Shown: positions 43,616 through 53,120 of the stretch, piece by piece | Layout: every line of letters starts with the position of its first letter | How positions within the stretch are numbered: position 1 is the first letter of the stretch | Assembly (NCBI GenBank): GCA_964653795.1 | Contig: CAZZHO010000002.1 | Span: forward strand, 1-64,000 | Reading direction: 5' to 3' | Origin: JAWPMT01 sp964653795 | GTDB taxonomy: Bacteria; Bacteroidota; Bacteroidia; Cytophagales; Cyclobacteriaceae | DNA: 64,000 nucleotides | The notes under the pieces: generated by a model | Told to the model about the DNA's origin: nothing | Seen by the model: only the letters and a program-made list of their open reading frames with translations | Databases searched by the model: none | Position numbers and translations under genes: made by a program

Positions 43616-45462
43616 TGAGAAACTATATAAAAGCTTCAGTCCTGGTTGTTTTTCTTCTTGCTTTTGGGAATCTCCAGGGTCAGTCCAGTCAAAGTGAGTA
43701 CCTGGAAGCCAAGAGGCTATTTCGCAATGGAGACTATGCAAGTGCCAGAAGTGCTTTTTCATCATTGTTTGAGGATCCATCCTTTGGTGCATATTCAGGT
43801 TTTTTTGCTGGGTTGGCGAGTTACAATGAAGGTGATATTGAATCAGCTATTTCTATATGGAAACTTATACCGACGAAGTATTCATACTGGAATAGACTTG
43901 CAGAAGTTTATCGGTGGCTTGCACTCGGAAGTTACGAGCTTGGTAGGTTTGAACAAGCGCTAATATATTCAGAGGCTTTCAATGGTCTGGCTGAATCTTC
44001 TGTTGGAAGACAAATGGCTCTAAAGTATCTCCCTGGGGCCTCTAAGTCTCGCCTACTTTCCCTGTATGAAAAGTATCCTTCGAATGCGGCTTTGGCTAAA
44101 GTACTTGTACCTAAACTCGATAAAAACAATCAAGAGGATGTCGATTTGATAGGAGAGCTTACTGCAAAGTTCGACCTGGATATGGCTCAACTTTCTGGTG
44201 TAGAGTTTTCCGATGTGAAGAAGGAAGCTTACAATGTCGCGGTTCTACTCCCATATATGTTTACAGATCTTATAGATCCCACAAGAACTATTAGCAATCG
44301 AGTAATAATGGACTTGTATCAGGGTATGCTATTAGCTGAAGAGAAACTGCAATTGGAAGGCAAAGAAATTCGTTTGTATCCTTTTGACACGAAAAGAAGT
44401 AACGAAATCACCGCCTCAATTTTGGAAAGAGCAGGAGAGGAGAATATTGATTTAGTGGTGGGTCCACTCTTTGGAGGACCCATTAAAGCTGCGAATGAAT
44501 TTTCTGCTGAGAAGCAGATTAACATTTTCAATCCCGTTTCTTCAAACATAGAAGCTTTAGGAGACAATCCTTTTTCCTACTTATTGAAGCCTTCCCATAG
44601 GACTATGGCACTTTCATTAGCCAAATGTGCAATTGATGAGATAGAGAATAAAAATGCACTTGTTTATTATTCAGATAACACCCGGGATTCTCTTTTTGCC
44701 ACCATCTACAAGGATGAGATAGTAGCCAATGGCTATGAGGTAATAGAGTTTAGGCCAGTCGACAATGAAGGTAGCAAGGCAATATTAGATAGCCTGATTG
44801 CCCAGCATGAGGAGTATATTCTCTCGTTGGAAGAATTAGACTCTATGAAACAAATACCCGGGAGGTTTATAAAGGAGAAAGAAGCCGATGAGGAAGATGA
44901 GTTAGAGATGTCTCTTATTCTACCGTATGAGCAGGAAGATGGAACAGTTGACTCACTTGTATTCTATGAGATGAAATACAATGTGGTGGAAGATAGTATT
45001 GGACATATCATGATTGCTTCTTCTGATAATGGGGTGGTCAATAATTTCATTGGAGCTGTTGAAACCAGACCGGATACGGTAGGGCTTTATGGATATGGGA
45101 ATTGGACCAATTTCAAAACGGTAGACTTCAATCAGATCGAAAGAATGGATTTACGATTGGCGGACCCGCAATATTTTGACGAGAGGGAGCCATTATATCA
45201 ACAATTGAAAGATGAGGTGGCCTTACGGTACCAGCAACCTATCTCCGACTACCATTATCTTGGATACGAGACCATTTATTTCTTAGGTACTATGCTATCA
45301 GAGCATGGTAAGTATTTTCAAAAGGCTTTTTATTCAGCGGAAAAACCTTATCCCGGTCAGTTCATGATGGGATTTAAATATGGTATCAAAAACGATAATC
45401 AGCAGGTTCCTATTGTTACGTTGAGAAATAACACACTTATTCCCGTCAATGACAACAAATAA
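43615..45462 (+). CDS. Exported protein with TPR-like repeats and a type 1 periplasmic-binding fold
   Basis: 615 residues from ATG at 43615. It has a signal peptide (MRNYIKASVLVVFLLAFGNLQGQ). Residues 30-180 resemble TPR repeats (YLEAKRLFRNGDYASARSAF, LALGSYELGRFEQALIYSEAF). Residues 210-600 look like a ligand-binding periplasmic fold: YNVAVLLPYMFTD, LVVGPLFGGPIKAANEF and INIFNPVSS, as in LppC/LpoA-like proteins. It could be a penicillin-binding-protein activator or a lone binding protein; no transporter is next to it. It overlaps guaA by one base and hemL by 14 bases. Confidence 0.75.
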   Translation: MRNYIKASVLVVFLLAFGNLQGQSSQSEYLEAKRLFRNGDYASARSAFSSLFEDPSFGAYSGFFAGLASYNEGDIESAISIWKLIPTKYSYWNRLAEVYRWLALGSYELGRFEQALIYSEAFNGLAESSVGRQMALKYLPGASKSRLLSLYEKYPSNAALAKVLVPKLDKNNQEDVDLIGELTAKFDLDMAQLSGVEFSDVKKEAYNVAVLLPYMFTDLIDPTRTISNRVIMDLYQGMLLAEEKLQLEGKEIRLYPFDTKRSNEITASILERAGEENIDLVVGPLFGGPIKAANEFSAEKQINIFNPVSSNIEALGDNPFSYLLKPSHRTMALSLAKCAIDEIENKNALVYYSDNTRDSLFATIYKDEIVANGYEVIEFRPVDNEGSKAILDSLIAQHEEYILSLEELDSMKQIPGRFIKEKEADEEDELEMSLILPYEQEDGTVDSLVFYEMKYNVVEDSIGHIMIASSDNGVVNNFIGAVETRPDTVGLYGYGNWTNFKTVDFNQIERMDLRLADPQYFDEREPLYQQLKDEVALRYQQPISDYHYLGYETIYFLGTMLSEHGKYFQKAFYSAEKPYPGQFMMGFKYGIKNDNQQVPIVTLRNNTLIPVNDNK

Positions 45463-46741
45463 TAGCCAAGCGCTTTTTCAGACAGCTAAGGACTTCATTC
45501 CTGGTGGTGTCAACTCTCCAGTTAGAGCTTTTAAAGCCGTGGGAGGAGATCCCATCTTTTTTAAAAGTGCCAAAGGTGCTTACATGTATGATGAAGATGG
45601 CAACGCTTACATCGACATGATTAACTCGTGGGGGCCAATGATTTTGGGTCACGCTCATGAGAAAGTTGAGAGTGCTGTTCTGGAGGCAGTTCGTTCAAGC
45701 CCTTCCTTTGGTGCTCCAGGTAGGAGAGAGGTGGAGATTGCTCAGTTGATCGTGGATATGGTGCCCTCCATTGAAAAGGTACGTATGGTAAACTCCGGAA
45801 CTGAGGCGACCATGTCTGCTGTCAGGGTGGCGAGAGGTTATACCGGGAAGAATAAGTTTATCAAGTTCGAAGGATGCTATCACGGACATGGTGATGCTTT
45901 CCTTATCGCTGCAGGAAGTGGTGCGGTGACTATGGGATCTCCGGATAGTCCAGGAGTGACGGAGGGAACTGCCAAAGATACTTTATTGGCACCTTTCAAT
46001 GATTTAGACGCTGTGGAGCAGATTCTGGAACGAAATAAAGGAGATGTTGCGGCTTTGATCGTAGAGCCTGTGGGAGGAAACATGGGCTGTGTCCCTCCAA
46101 AAGCTGGCTACCTTGAAGGTCTGAGAGAACTGTGCGATCAGCATAAAGTAGTGCTAATTTTTGATGAAGTGATGACCGGATTTCGTCTTTCAAAAGGTGG
46201 AGCTCAAGAATTACTTGGTGTCACTCCTGATATGACCACACTTGGTAAGATCATTGGAGGAGGTCTTCCTGTAGGGGCTTACGGAGGTAAGAAAGAAATT
46301 ATGGACTTTGTTTCACCACAAGGTCCTGTTTATCAAGCTGGCACGCTCTCAGGTAACCCAGTGGCAATGGCAGCAGGTCTGGCTATTTTGCAAGAGCTGA
46401 ATGAGAATGTAGGCATATATGAGCAATTAGAGACTAATACTTCCAGACTTGCTGAAGGACTATTGTCTACAGCTCAGGATCTTGGGTTTGACTGTACCAC
46501 CAATCAAATAGGTAGTATGTATACACTTTTCTTTTCGAGTAAGAAAGTATCGAATTTTGAGGATGCGAAGGCTTGTGATATGGAGCTTTTCTCAAAGTAC
46601 TTTAGAGGAATGTTGGAAAGAGGTATCTACCTGGCGCCTTCACAATATGAATCCTTATTTATCTCGCAGAAAATAGGCGAGGAGGAAATTGGTAAGATCC
46701 TTCAGGCAAATGAAGATACACTCAGATCAATAAAAGGCTAA
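45449..46741 (+). CDS. hemL: Glutamate-1-semialdehyde 2,1-aminomutase
   Basis: 430 residues; makes 5-aminolevulinate for heme. Class III aminotransferase fold with the PLP Lys K267 in TTLGKIIGGGLPVGAYGG, the IFDEVMTGFR aspartate motif, SGTEATMSAVRVARG and the gating-loop segment AAGSGAVTMGSPDSPGV that marks HemL. The N-terminus FIPGGVNSPVRAF is also diagnostic. It overlaps the preceding gene by 14 bases and converges on a DUF3667 gene with a 15-base overlap. Confidence 0.95.
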   Translation: MTTNNSQALFQTAKDFIPGGVNSPVRAFKAVGGDPIFFKSAKGAYMYDEDGNAYIDMINSWGPMILGHAHEKVESAVLEAVRSSPSFGAPGRREVEIAQLIVDMVPSIEKVRMVNSGTEATMSAVRVARGYTGKNKFIKFEGCYHGHGDAFLIAAGSGAVTMGSPDSPGVTEGTAKDTLLAPFNDLDAVEQILERNKGDVAALIVEPVGGNMGCVPPKAGYLEGLRELCDQHKVVLIFDEVMTGFRLSKGGAQELLGVTPDMTTLGKIIGGGLPVGAYGGKKEIMDFVSPQGPVYQAGTLSGNPVAMAAGLAILQELNENVGIYEQLETNTSRLAEGLLSTAQDLGFDCTTNQIGSMYTLFFSSKKVSNFEDAKACDMELFSKYFRGMLERGIYLAPSQYESLFISQKIGEEEIGKILQANEDTLRSIKG

Positions 46742-47701
46742 ACTTAGCAAGACTTCTACCAGAAGCGCTATAGATAGGAGTATCATGTAGTTAAAGCCTA
46801 TTGCCAGGAATTTTAGGATTGTAGTTCCCCACTTCTGTTGATATACTTTTTTAAGTGACATTAATATGTAAAAACTCACGATGAAGAGTACCACCTGACC
46901 GGCTACATCGACCACTTCTTCTCCTGCAACCAATGTAATAAGCCATGCTATACCGAAGGCGAAGAATGTGAAACTGTGGATATGCAGAGAATGGATCACG
47001 TGATGAATATAGAGCCCCCTGCGCCAGTAAAATATTTTCAGCAATAAGGCATAAAGTGGTAGAATAAAGAACATCATAACTGGGATGTTCTCCACGATTA
47101 AGCTACTGATATCATTACCGCTGGCGTTGGATAGCCTTACCATCCGGCTAAAAGCCAATCGGTCTAGCAATGGTCTTTCTGATACATATAGGGAATCGAG
47201 GATTTCTTCCTCGCTGTGCCCTTCCGAGTGCATGGCTGCAATAAGTTCTATTTCCCAGTCTTGAGCTGGCCATTCTTCTGGATCATTTGGGCGCTGGTCT
47301 CTTGATAATGCGAGCAGGCTGTCTAGAGCCGGGCGATCTTCTTCATTGAACTCAAAGAGTGTGCCCTCATTGTCTTCAAAGTCATTCTCAGATACAAAAG
47401 AGAATAGGAAAAAATGGAACAGGCTAATTACTAAATAGAGCCTGACAGGGTGAGCGTACATTACTCTTTTCCCTTCATTGAATGCATTTGTCAGAAAACC
47501 GGGTTTGGTAAGAAATGGTCGAATAGATCGTCCGAATCTGGAATCCAAGCTGAAATAGTTCGAGAAAAACTCCTTGAATAGTATTCCAAAAGAAAGGTTC
47601 GTGGTGGTGTTCTCCTGCCCACAACTGGGACAGAAGTTGTAGACATCAGAAATGCTTTTATGACAATTGAGGCAAGTGCTTGTTTTTCGCCTAATTCTCA
47701 T
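46727..47701 (-). CDS. DUF3667 zinc-ribbon membrane protein
   Basis: 324 residues. The N-terminus has a zinc ribbon (CLNCHKSI ... CPSCGQ). Then follow a DUF3667 segment (FFSNYFSLDSRFGRSIRPFLTKPGFLTNAFNEG), a membrane helix near 90, an acidic soluble loop (about 110-190) and four more helices to the C-terminus. The family is common in Bacteroidota and has no known function. The first base of its start codon is shared with the upstream 53-residue gene (ATGA), and its 3' end overlaps hemL on the other strand. Confidence 0.9.
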   Translation of the reverse strand: MRIRRKTSTCLNCHKSISDVYNFCPSCGQENTTTNLSFGILFKEFFSNYFSLDSRFGRSIRPFLTKPGFLTNAFNEGKRVMYAHPVRLYLVISLFHFFLFSFVSENDFEDNEGTLFEFNEEDRPALDSLLALSRDQRPNDPEEWPAQDWEIELIAAMHSEGHSEEEILDSLYVSERPLLDRLAFSRMVRLSNASGNDISSLIVENIPVMMFFILPLYALLLKIFYWRRGLYIHHVIHSLHIHSFTFFAFGIAWLITLVAGEEVVDVAGQVVLFIVSFYILMSLKKVYQQKWGTTILKFLAIGFNYMILLSIALLVEVLLSLAFY

Positions 47702-47859
47702 GTTTTCCAGAATTTGTTAGTCATAAAAGCCACCAGCCAGATGGCAAGGGCCAGGACCGTGTATTCCATTTCTTCTGTCTCCGTTCTTAGAGAAATATAG
47801 AACAGGACAGCTGCCACTATCATCAGCCCCCAGACCAATACTCTTTTAGTTTTTTCCAT
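47698..47859 (-). CDS. Small 53-residue membrane protein between kdsB and DUF3667
   Basis: A short frame from ATG at 47859 to TGA at 47698. It has two predicted membrane helices (VLVWGLMIVAAVLFYISL and YTVLALAIWLVAFM) separated by an acidic loop, and starts MEKTKR. The start lies 14 bases inside the end of kdsB, and the stop overlaps the DUF3667 start (ATGA), so it fills the gap of an otherwise overlapping operon exactly. I do not recognise a family. Confidence 0.7.
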   Translation of the reverse strand: MEKTKRVLVWGLMIVAAVLFYISLRTETEEMEYTVLALAIWLVAFMTNKFWKT

Positions 47860-48562
47860 CTATCAGTTTTCTTGCCAATTGCAAATCTTCCTCAGTGTCA
47901 ACGGATATTGATTCGTGAGCGGATTCCAATACTTTGATTTTTAATCCATTTTCCAACCATCTCAACTGTTCCAGCGATTCAGCCAATTCCAGGGAGCTGG
48001 GCTTCAGGTTGGCTATTGTCTTCAGGGCCTCTTTTCTGAAACCGTATATGCCTTTGTGTTTGTAATAAGTGGGTGTTCCTCCTTTGGAAAAAGGAATAGC
48101 ACTTCTTGAAAAGTACATAGCGTCATGATTCTGGTCGCATACTACTTTGACGCAACTGGGATTGTTAATTTCTTGAAGATCTTCAATTTCTTTCTTTAAA
48201 GTGGAAATCTCAGCCCCTTCCATTAGCGCCTTTGAGACAGAGTTTATATCCTCTTCAGGTATGAATGGTTCATCACCTTGGATATTGACATAAAAATCCG
48301 CCGGGTGATTCAATGCTACCTCAATACACCTATCTGTACCCGTAGCGTGATCTTTACTTGTTATGACTACTTCTCCTGATATTTCATGTATTGATTCGGC
48401 AATCCTTTCATCATCAGTTGCGACGATCACCTTATCTAACAAACTAGCCTTCAAACACTGCTTATAAACCATCTGGATCATCGTTTGATCTCCAATCATG
48501 GCCAATGGTTTGCCAGGAAGTCTTGTGGATTGAAATCTGGCAGGTATGATGCCCAGTATCAC
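47846..48562 (-). CDS. kdsB: 3-deoxy-manno-octulosonate cytidylyltransferase
   Basis: 238 residues; activates KDO as CMP-KDO for lipopolysaccharide core synthesis. Motifs: IIPARFQSTRLPGKPLAMI (nucleotide-binding), VIVATDDERIAE, TSKDHATGTDRC, VNIQGDEPFIPEEDI and the C-terminal KHKGIYGFRKEAL. Its start overlaps the NfeD gene by four bases (ATGA). Confidence 0.96.
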   Translation of the reverse strand: MILGIIPARFQSTRLPGKPLAMIGDQTMIQMVYKQCLKASLLDKVIVATDDERIAESIHEISGEVVITSKDHATGTDRCIEVALNHPADFYVNIQGDEPFIPEEDINSVSKALMEGAEISTLKKEIEDLQEINNPSCVKVVCDQNHDAMYFSRSAIPFSKGGTPTYYKHKGIYGFRKEALKTIANLKPSSLELAESLEQLRWLENGLKIKVLESAHESISVDTEEDLQLARKLIDGKN

Positions 48563-49902
48563 TTGGCTTTTTTCACTTTGAGAGAAGTTCCCTCGTCTGA
48601 AACAACTTCTATTTCTTCCCCTTGAGCAATGTATTCACCTCTGGTGTAGGCGTCATATATTTCGTCATCCACTTGCACTTTTCCACTAGGCCGTAGAATA
48701 GTAAAAGTCTTCCCGGTTTTACCCTTCATAGATTCTTTTATAAATCGTGAAGTATAGCCTTGAGATTTATCTTGAGTGTCCTGTAGCGCTATTCGAGAGA
48801 AGACCTTGCTATTGGCTAATCTCACTCCTCCAAAGAACATCACAATTATAGATCCCATTAGGCCTGCAAGGGTAGTGGCGATGGCAATGAATATTTGATC
48901 AGCATTGACGAATGAAAAGTCAAAGAAATCGTTGTTCAGCATAACCAATACTAGTGCACCCAACGTGCAAATCAATCCCAGTAAACCAGCTATACCGAAT
49001 CCTGGGATCACAAAGATTTCTGCGGCCAACAAGGCGATCCCTACAAAGAATATCGCGATTTCCCAGTTTTCTGCTAACCCATTCAGGTAATACGGAGTGA
49101 AGTACAACACTGCCGCGATAATGGAGGCCATAATAGGGAACCCTACTCCTGGTGTCTGTAATTCAAAGTAGATACCTCCAATGATTATGAGTATCAGTAT
49201 TCCACTCAAAAATGGGTTTAGGAATAGTTCGATCACCTTATCAGCGGATCCTAGTTCGAACAATTCTATTTCATAGTCTTCAATCTGTGATCTTTCGAGT
49301 ATCTGCTCGATACTGCGAACTTCAGCTTCACAAAAGTTGTACTTTATGGCCTCGCTTACAGAAAGCGTGAGCACCTTGCCCTCGGTAGCAATAGAATCAA
49401 GATCTATGTCTTGATCTACCATGGCTTCAGCCATTTTTGGGTTTCGGCCTTTAGCTTCGGCGGTAGATCTCATGATTGACCTCATGTAGGATTGGTATTT
49501 ATCAGGGGCCTGAGCACCTTCTCCATCCACTACGGTAGCTGCTCCGATACTTGATCCAGGTGCCATAAAAATGCTGTCACAAGCTATCGAGATCAATGCG
49601 CCGGCAGAAGCCGCATCCTTATTGATGAAAGCGTATATGGGAATATCAAAGTTCAGGATCCTCGTTCTGATATCATCGGCATCATTTAACGCTCCGCCGT
49701 AGGTGTCCAATTCTAAAAGAACTAAATCAGCACCAGCTTCTTTTGCTGCTTCAAGGCCCAATTCTGTATAGCGATTGGTCCGAGGGTCGATATTATCTAA
49801 TACCTGTAGGTGGTAGATCAACTTTTGTGCAAACAAAAAATTTGCTACGCACAAAAGGATTAGAAGTGTGAAGACCTTTTTCAATGTGAATTTTAAGTTC
49901 AT
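48559..49902 (-). CDS. NfeD-family membrane-bound serine protease
   Basis: 447 residues with a signal peptide (FTLLILLCVANFLFAQ). The N-terminal ClpP-like domain has LLELDTYGGALNDADDIR and the catalytic Ser in KDAASAGALISIACD. A Lys downstream (PDKYQSYMRSIM) would be the second catalytic residue, as in PH1510. Then follow four to five membrane helices (about 230-360) and a soluble OB-fold NfeD domain (390-447, LRPSGKVQVDDEIYDAYTRG). Such proteins act with stomatin-like partners in membrane quality control. No stomatin gene is next to it here. Confidence 0.88.
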   Translation of the reverse strand: MNLKFTLKKVFTLLILLCVANFLFAQKLIYHLQVLDNIDPRTNRYTELGLEAAKEAGADLVLLELDTYGGALNDADDIRTRILNFDIPIYAFINKDAASAGALISIACDSIFMAPGSSIGAATVVDGEGAQAPDKYQSYMRSIMRSTAEAKGRNPKMAEAMVDQDIDLDSIATEGKVLTLSVSEAIKYNFCEAEVRSIEQILERSQIEDYEIELFELGSADKVIELFLNPFLSGILILIIIGGIYFELQTPGVGFPIMASIIAAVLYFTPYYLNGLAENWEIAIFFVGIALLAAEIFVIPGFGIAGLLGLICTLGALVLVMLNNDFFDFSFVNADQIFIAIATTLAGLMGSIIVMFFGGVRLANSKVFSRIALQDTQDKSQGYTSRFIKESMKGKTGKTFTILRPSGKVQVDDEIYDAYTRGEYIAQGEEIEVVSDEGTSLKVKKAK

Positions 49903-49933
49903 TTGTGAGTAAAATAAATCAGGATTTCGAATA

Positions 49934-50578
49934 GTGGCGATTGTTTATGAACAGAACTTTGAAGGAAGCATCTGGAAAGTAGTAAATGGATCAGGACCTT
50001 TTGTTGGAATCGAAGAACGCGATGAAGACGTTTTGGAGGTCAAGTTTCATAAATTAATGCTTGAGAGCTTACATATGAGTCCTATTGATCACCCGGATTT
50101 TGATTGGTGGTTCAGTCTTATAGGCGTAGACGAAATCAACAGTTATTTCCGGAAGTTTGAATCTGAGAAAGATCCATTCCGTCAGGATCTTTTGAGTTTA
50201 AATGATGCAAAGTCGTTAACTCCCGTTTCAAATACTGATGTTAATGAAAATGACGGAAGGTTTTTGAATTCAACGATTTATGGGGTTGAAGATGCTTCAT
50301 GGGGTACGGTAGCACAATTTTTGAAAAAGTGGGAAACAATACCTGTCAAATCCATTGAATATGCCGAATCTTCTAATTTTTTTGTCCTGGTATATTGTGA
50401 ACAGGTACAAGATCGTTTATCAAGGCAATTGATGATTGTTTCTAACTCAGGAAGTCTACTGTATAAATGCATTTTGGACCAGGAAACTAAAGGTGAGGCA
50501 AGTCAGGGTTTTATTACCTTTTCAAATCTTGTCATATTTGTTGAGGAACGTAAAAAACTAAGAATTTTTGAAGTTTAG
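49934..50578 (+). CDS. Hypothetical protein (possible DUF4905)
   Basis: 214 residues from a GTG start; there is no in-frame ATG near it. It is cytoplasmic, with no signal peptide or membrane helix. The strands alternate in a way that recalls propeller-like or DUF4905 proteins of Cytophagales (YEQNFEGSIWKVVNGSG, FLNSTIYGVEDASWGTVAQFLKKWETIPVKS), but I cannot assign it firmly. It overlaps the LysM-protein gene by 11 bases and is divergent from the NfeD gene. Confidence 0.55.
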   Translation: MAIVYEQNFEGSIWKVVNGSGPFVGIEERDEDVLEVKFHKLMLESLHMSPIDHPDFDWWFSLIGVDEINSYFRKFESEKDPFRQDLLSLNDAKSLTPVSNTDVNENDGRFLNSTIYGVEDASWGTVAQFLKKWETIPVKSIEYAESSNFFVLVYCEQVQDRLSRQLMIVSNSGSLLYKCILDQETKGEASQGFITFSNLVIFVEERKKLRIFEV

Positions 50579-51599
50579 ACTTACTTTCATAGCTCTTCTT
50601 ATGGCAGCTTTCTGCCACGCCAGAATTCATACTGATTCCACAGGAATTAAGGTAATAGACGGTAAAGCCTATATAATACATGAGGTAGAAGAGCAGGAGA
50701 CACTCTATTCCCTCTCAAAAAGGTATGGCACGAAGGTAAAGCTCATTAGAGAAGCCAATGACCTTAATAGTAGAAGCATAGAGATCAGCCAGATTTTATT
50801 GGTCCCTTATTCGCAAGAGCTGTTGAAAATTAAGGTATCCAACGCTATCAAAACGCATTTTGTACAGCTTGGAGAAACTGTATATGCTATCTCACGAAAA
50901 TACGATGTATCTGTTGATGACTTGAAAAGATGGAATCAACTTACATCTAATGATCTTTCGGTTGGTCAGGAGCTTTATATTGAATCTCCAGGTGTTGAAC
51001 CAGAAAAGCTCACGACTGACCAGGTAGTGCTAATTCAAGAAGAGGTAGCTGAGGTTGACTCCTCGGCCATCCTATCGGAAGCGCCTAAATATTATCATTT
51101 CGTACAGACAGGAGAGACTGTGTTTTCTATTTCAAGAAAGTATGGGATCTCCTCCCAAACGTTAAGGTCTTGGAACGGCTTAATAAGCGATAATCTGAGT
51201 ATAGGTCAGAAGCTCGCAATTAGACAGGATGTAGTCATCGACAGTCTTGATCACTCTGTTCCCAATTATACGTCTACTAAATATGGCTCTAAAAAGTGGA
51301 CAGAAAAGCCTGAAGAGGTATTGCTTCAAAAGGAAGAGGGGTTGACGGGTGTGATTGAAGGAACAGAAGGCACCTCCAAACTTTTGGCACTTCACAGAGA
51401 CCTGCCTGTTGGTGCTGAAATCACGGTCATCAATCTAATGAACAATAGAGCCTTGAAAGCCAGGATTGTCGGGAGTCTTCCAAATACTGGGTTGAATAGG
51501 AACCTCATGATGCGATTGACGTCTGCCTCATTTAAGCAGCTTGGTATAATTGACAGTCGTACAAGAGTTCAGATATCTTATCCTTTACCTGAGGAGTAG
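50568..51599 (+). CDS. Exported protein with three LysM domains and an RlpA-like barrel
   Basis: 343 residues from TTG at 50568. That start keeps the signal peptide (MKFRLTFIALLMAAFCHA) intact, while the next in-frame ATG at 50601 would cut into it. Three LysM repeats (about 37-80, 97-139 and 177-219, each with E-T-L/V-Y/F-S/A-I-S) bind peptidoglycan. A C-terminal double-psi barrel (about 262-340, HRDLPVGAEITVINLMNNRAL) resembles RlpA-type glycan-binding or lytic domains, without an obvious catalytic Asp. It overlaps the previous gene and is followed after eight bases by TIGR02757. Confidence 0.82.
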   Translation: MKFRLTFIALLMAAFCHARIHTDSTGIKVIDGKAYIIHEVEEQETLYSLSKRYGTKVKLIREANDLNSRSIEISQILLVPYSQELLKIKVSNAIKTHFVQLGETVYAISRKYDVSVDDLKRWNQLTSNDLSVGQELYIESPGVEPEKLTTDQVVLIQEEVAEVDSSAILSEAPKYYHFVQTGETVFSISRKYGISSQTLRSWNGLISDNLSIGQKLAIRQDVVIDSLDHSVPNYTSTKYGSKKWTEKPEEVLLQKEEGLTGVIEGTEGTSKLLALHRDLPVGAEITVINLMNNRALKARIVGSLPNTGLNRNLMMRLTSASFKQLGIIDSRTRVQISYPLPEE

Positions 51600-51607
51600 A
51601 TCTGGTT

Positions 51608-52378
51608 GTGAAGCTTTCAGAACTTAAGTCCTTTCTGGATGAAAAATCCGATAAATACAATCGAAAAGGGTTCATCGAGAACGATCCGATTTCAATACCT
51701 CATCAATTCACTAAGAAACAGGATATTGAGATATCGGGTTTGTTTGCGGCAGTGTTGGCTTGGGGGCAGAGAAAAACCATTATCAACAAATGTCTTGAGT
51801 TAATGGACCGGATGGGAGGGGAGCCCCATCGATTCGTTACGGAATCTTCAGATAGTGATTTGAAATCGCTGCTTGGTTTCAAACATAGAACCTTCAATGA
51901 CACTGATCTGCTCTACTTTATTGAATTCTTGAAGTCAGTATACGCAAATCACAATAGTCTGGAAGATGCTTTTGTCCAAAAGCAGTTGGAGGGTGACAAT
52001 ACTGGACCAGCTCTGCAGAACTTTTACAATGTATTCATTTCTAGTGAAAATTTCCCGAAGCGGACAGGGAAACACATCCAATCCCCTGAAAGGAAATCAG
52101 CTTGCAAGAGAATGAGCATGTTCCTTCGTTGGATGGTACGGAATGATGATAGAGGGGTTGATTTTGGTATTTGGAATAAAATTTCTCCAAGCCAACTCAT
52201 CTGCCCATGTGATTTGCATGTCGATAGGGTAGCCAGGAAACTTAGAATGATTTCGAGGAAACAAACGGACTGGCTTACCGCCCTGGAACTTACAGCTAAA
52301 CTGCGGGAAATGAACCCTGAAGACCCAGTGGTATATGACTTTGCGCTATTTGGATTAGGGATCGAGGAGAAATTCTAG
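51608..52378 (+). CDS. TIGR02757 family protein
   Basis: 256 residues from a GTG start. It matches the TIGR02757 family: NDPISIPHQFTKKQDIEISGLFAAVLAWGQRKTI, GFKHRTFNDTDLLYFI, KRMSMFLRWMVRNDDRGVDFGIW and ICPCDLHVDRVARKL. The fold is helix-hairpin-helix-like, as in DNA glycosylase relatives, but the role is unknown. Its stop interlocks with the stop of the convergent pyrE. Confidence 0.88.
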   Translation: MKLSELKSFLDEKSDKYNRKGFIENDPISIPHQFTKKQDIEISGLFAAVLAWGQRKTIINKCLELMDRMGGEPHRFVTESSDSDLKSLLGFKHRTFNDTDLLYFIEFLKSVYANHNSLEDAFVQKQLEGDNTGPALQNFYNVFISSENFPKRTGKHIQSPERKSACKRMSMFLRWMVRNDDRGVDFGIWNKISPSQLICPCDLHVDRVARKLRMISRKQTDWLTALELTAKLREMNPEDPVVYDFALFGLGIEEKF

Positions 52379-53025
52379 ATACTCCAGGTTTCAGGACTTC
52401 TACGCCAGTTATCAAGTAGTTCTTTTTGTTCCTGTTTTATGCTACCATCACTTAGTGCGTTATCGATTAGTGTACTATAGTCACTCAGGTGCACCAGCTT
52501 TAAGTTGGAAGCTTCAAGATTTTTTTCTGCCTGCTCAAAGCCATAAGTAAAAATTGAGATCATGCCCAATACCTCTCCACCCGCCGCTCTGATTGCTTCA
52601 ACAGCTTTTATGGAGCTACCTCCAGTGGAGACTAAGTCTTCTACGACGACTACCTTTTGCCCTTTCGGTAAGTGCCCTTCAATCTGATTTTCAAGTCCAT
52701 GTGATTTCGATTTAGAGCGTACATATAGAAATGGCAATTCTAATTGATCCGCGATAATAGCACCTTGAGGTAGTCCAGCTGTAGCTACTCCGACTATACC
52801 CTGAGTTTCTGGGAATTCATTCTTGATTATTTCGCAAAAAGCATCTTTAATTTTCGTCCTGACCATTGGGAAAGATAAGCTTAACCTATTGTCACAATAT
52901 ATTGGAGACTGCCAACCGGAAGCCCACGTGAAGGGGTTTTCAGGCTGCAATTTTATGGCGCCTATCTCTAGTAGGTCAGCGGCAATTTCCTTCGCTAATT
53001 CTGGAGAGTAAAGTCTTGCTTGCAT
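52375..53025 (-). CDS. pyrE: Orotate phosphoribosyltransferase
   Basis: 216 residues; makes OMP from orotate and PRPP. The PRPP-binding motif is KVVVVEDLVSTGGSSIKAV, and the flexible loop residues RSKSKSHGLENQIEG lie before it. N-terminal TWASGWQSPIYCDNR is typical of the family. It is a single gene, divergent from the Nudix gene. Confidence 0.95.
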   Translation of the reverse strand: MQARLYSPELAKEIAADLLEIGAIKLQPENPFTWASGWQSPIYCDNRLSLSFPMVRTKIKDAFCEIIKNEFPETQGIVGVATAGLPQGAIIADQLELPFLYVRSKSKSHGLENQIEGHLPKGQKVVVVEDLVSTGGSSIKAVEAIRAAGGEVLGMISIFTYGFEQAEKNLEASNLKLVHLSDYSTLIDNALSDGSIKQEQKELLDNWRRSPETWSI

Positions 53026-53120
53026 TTATCGAAAAACTCTAAAAATTAATGATGTTCTTGTTGCAATATTCAACACACTCTGAGATAATTACATGACAAA
53101 ATCCGATAAACTTTTCCACG

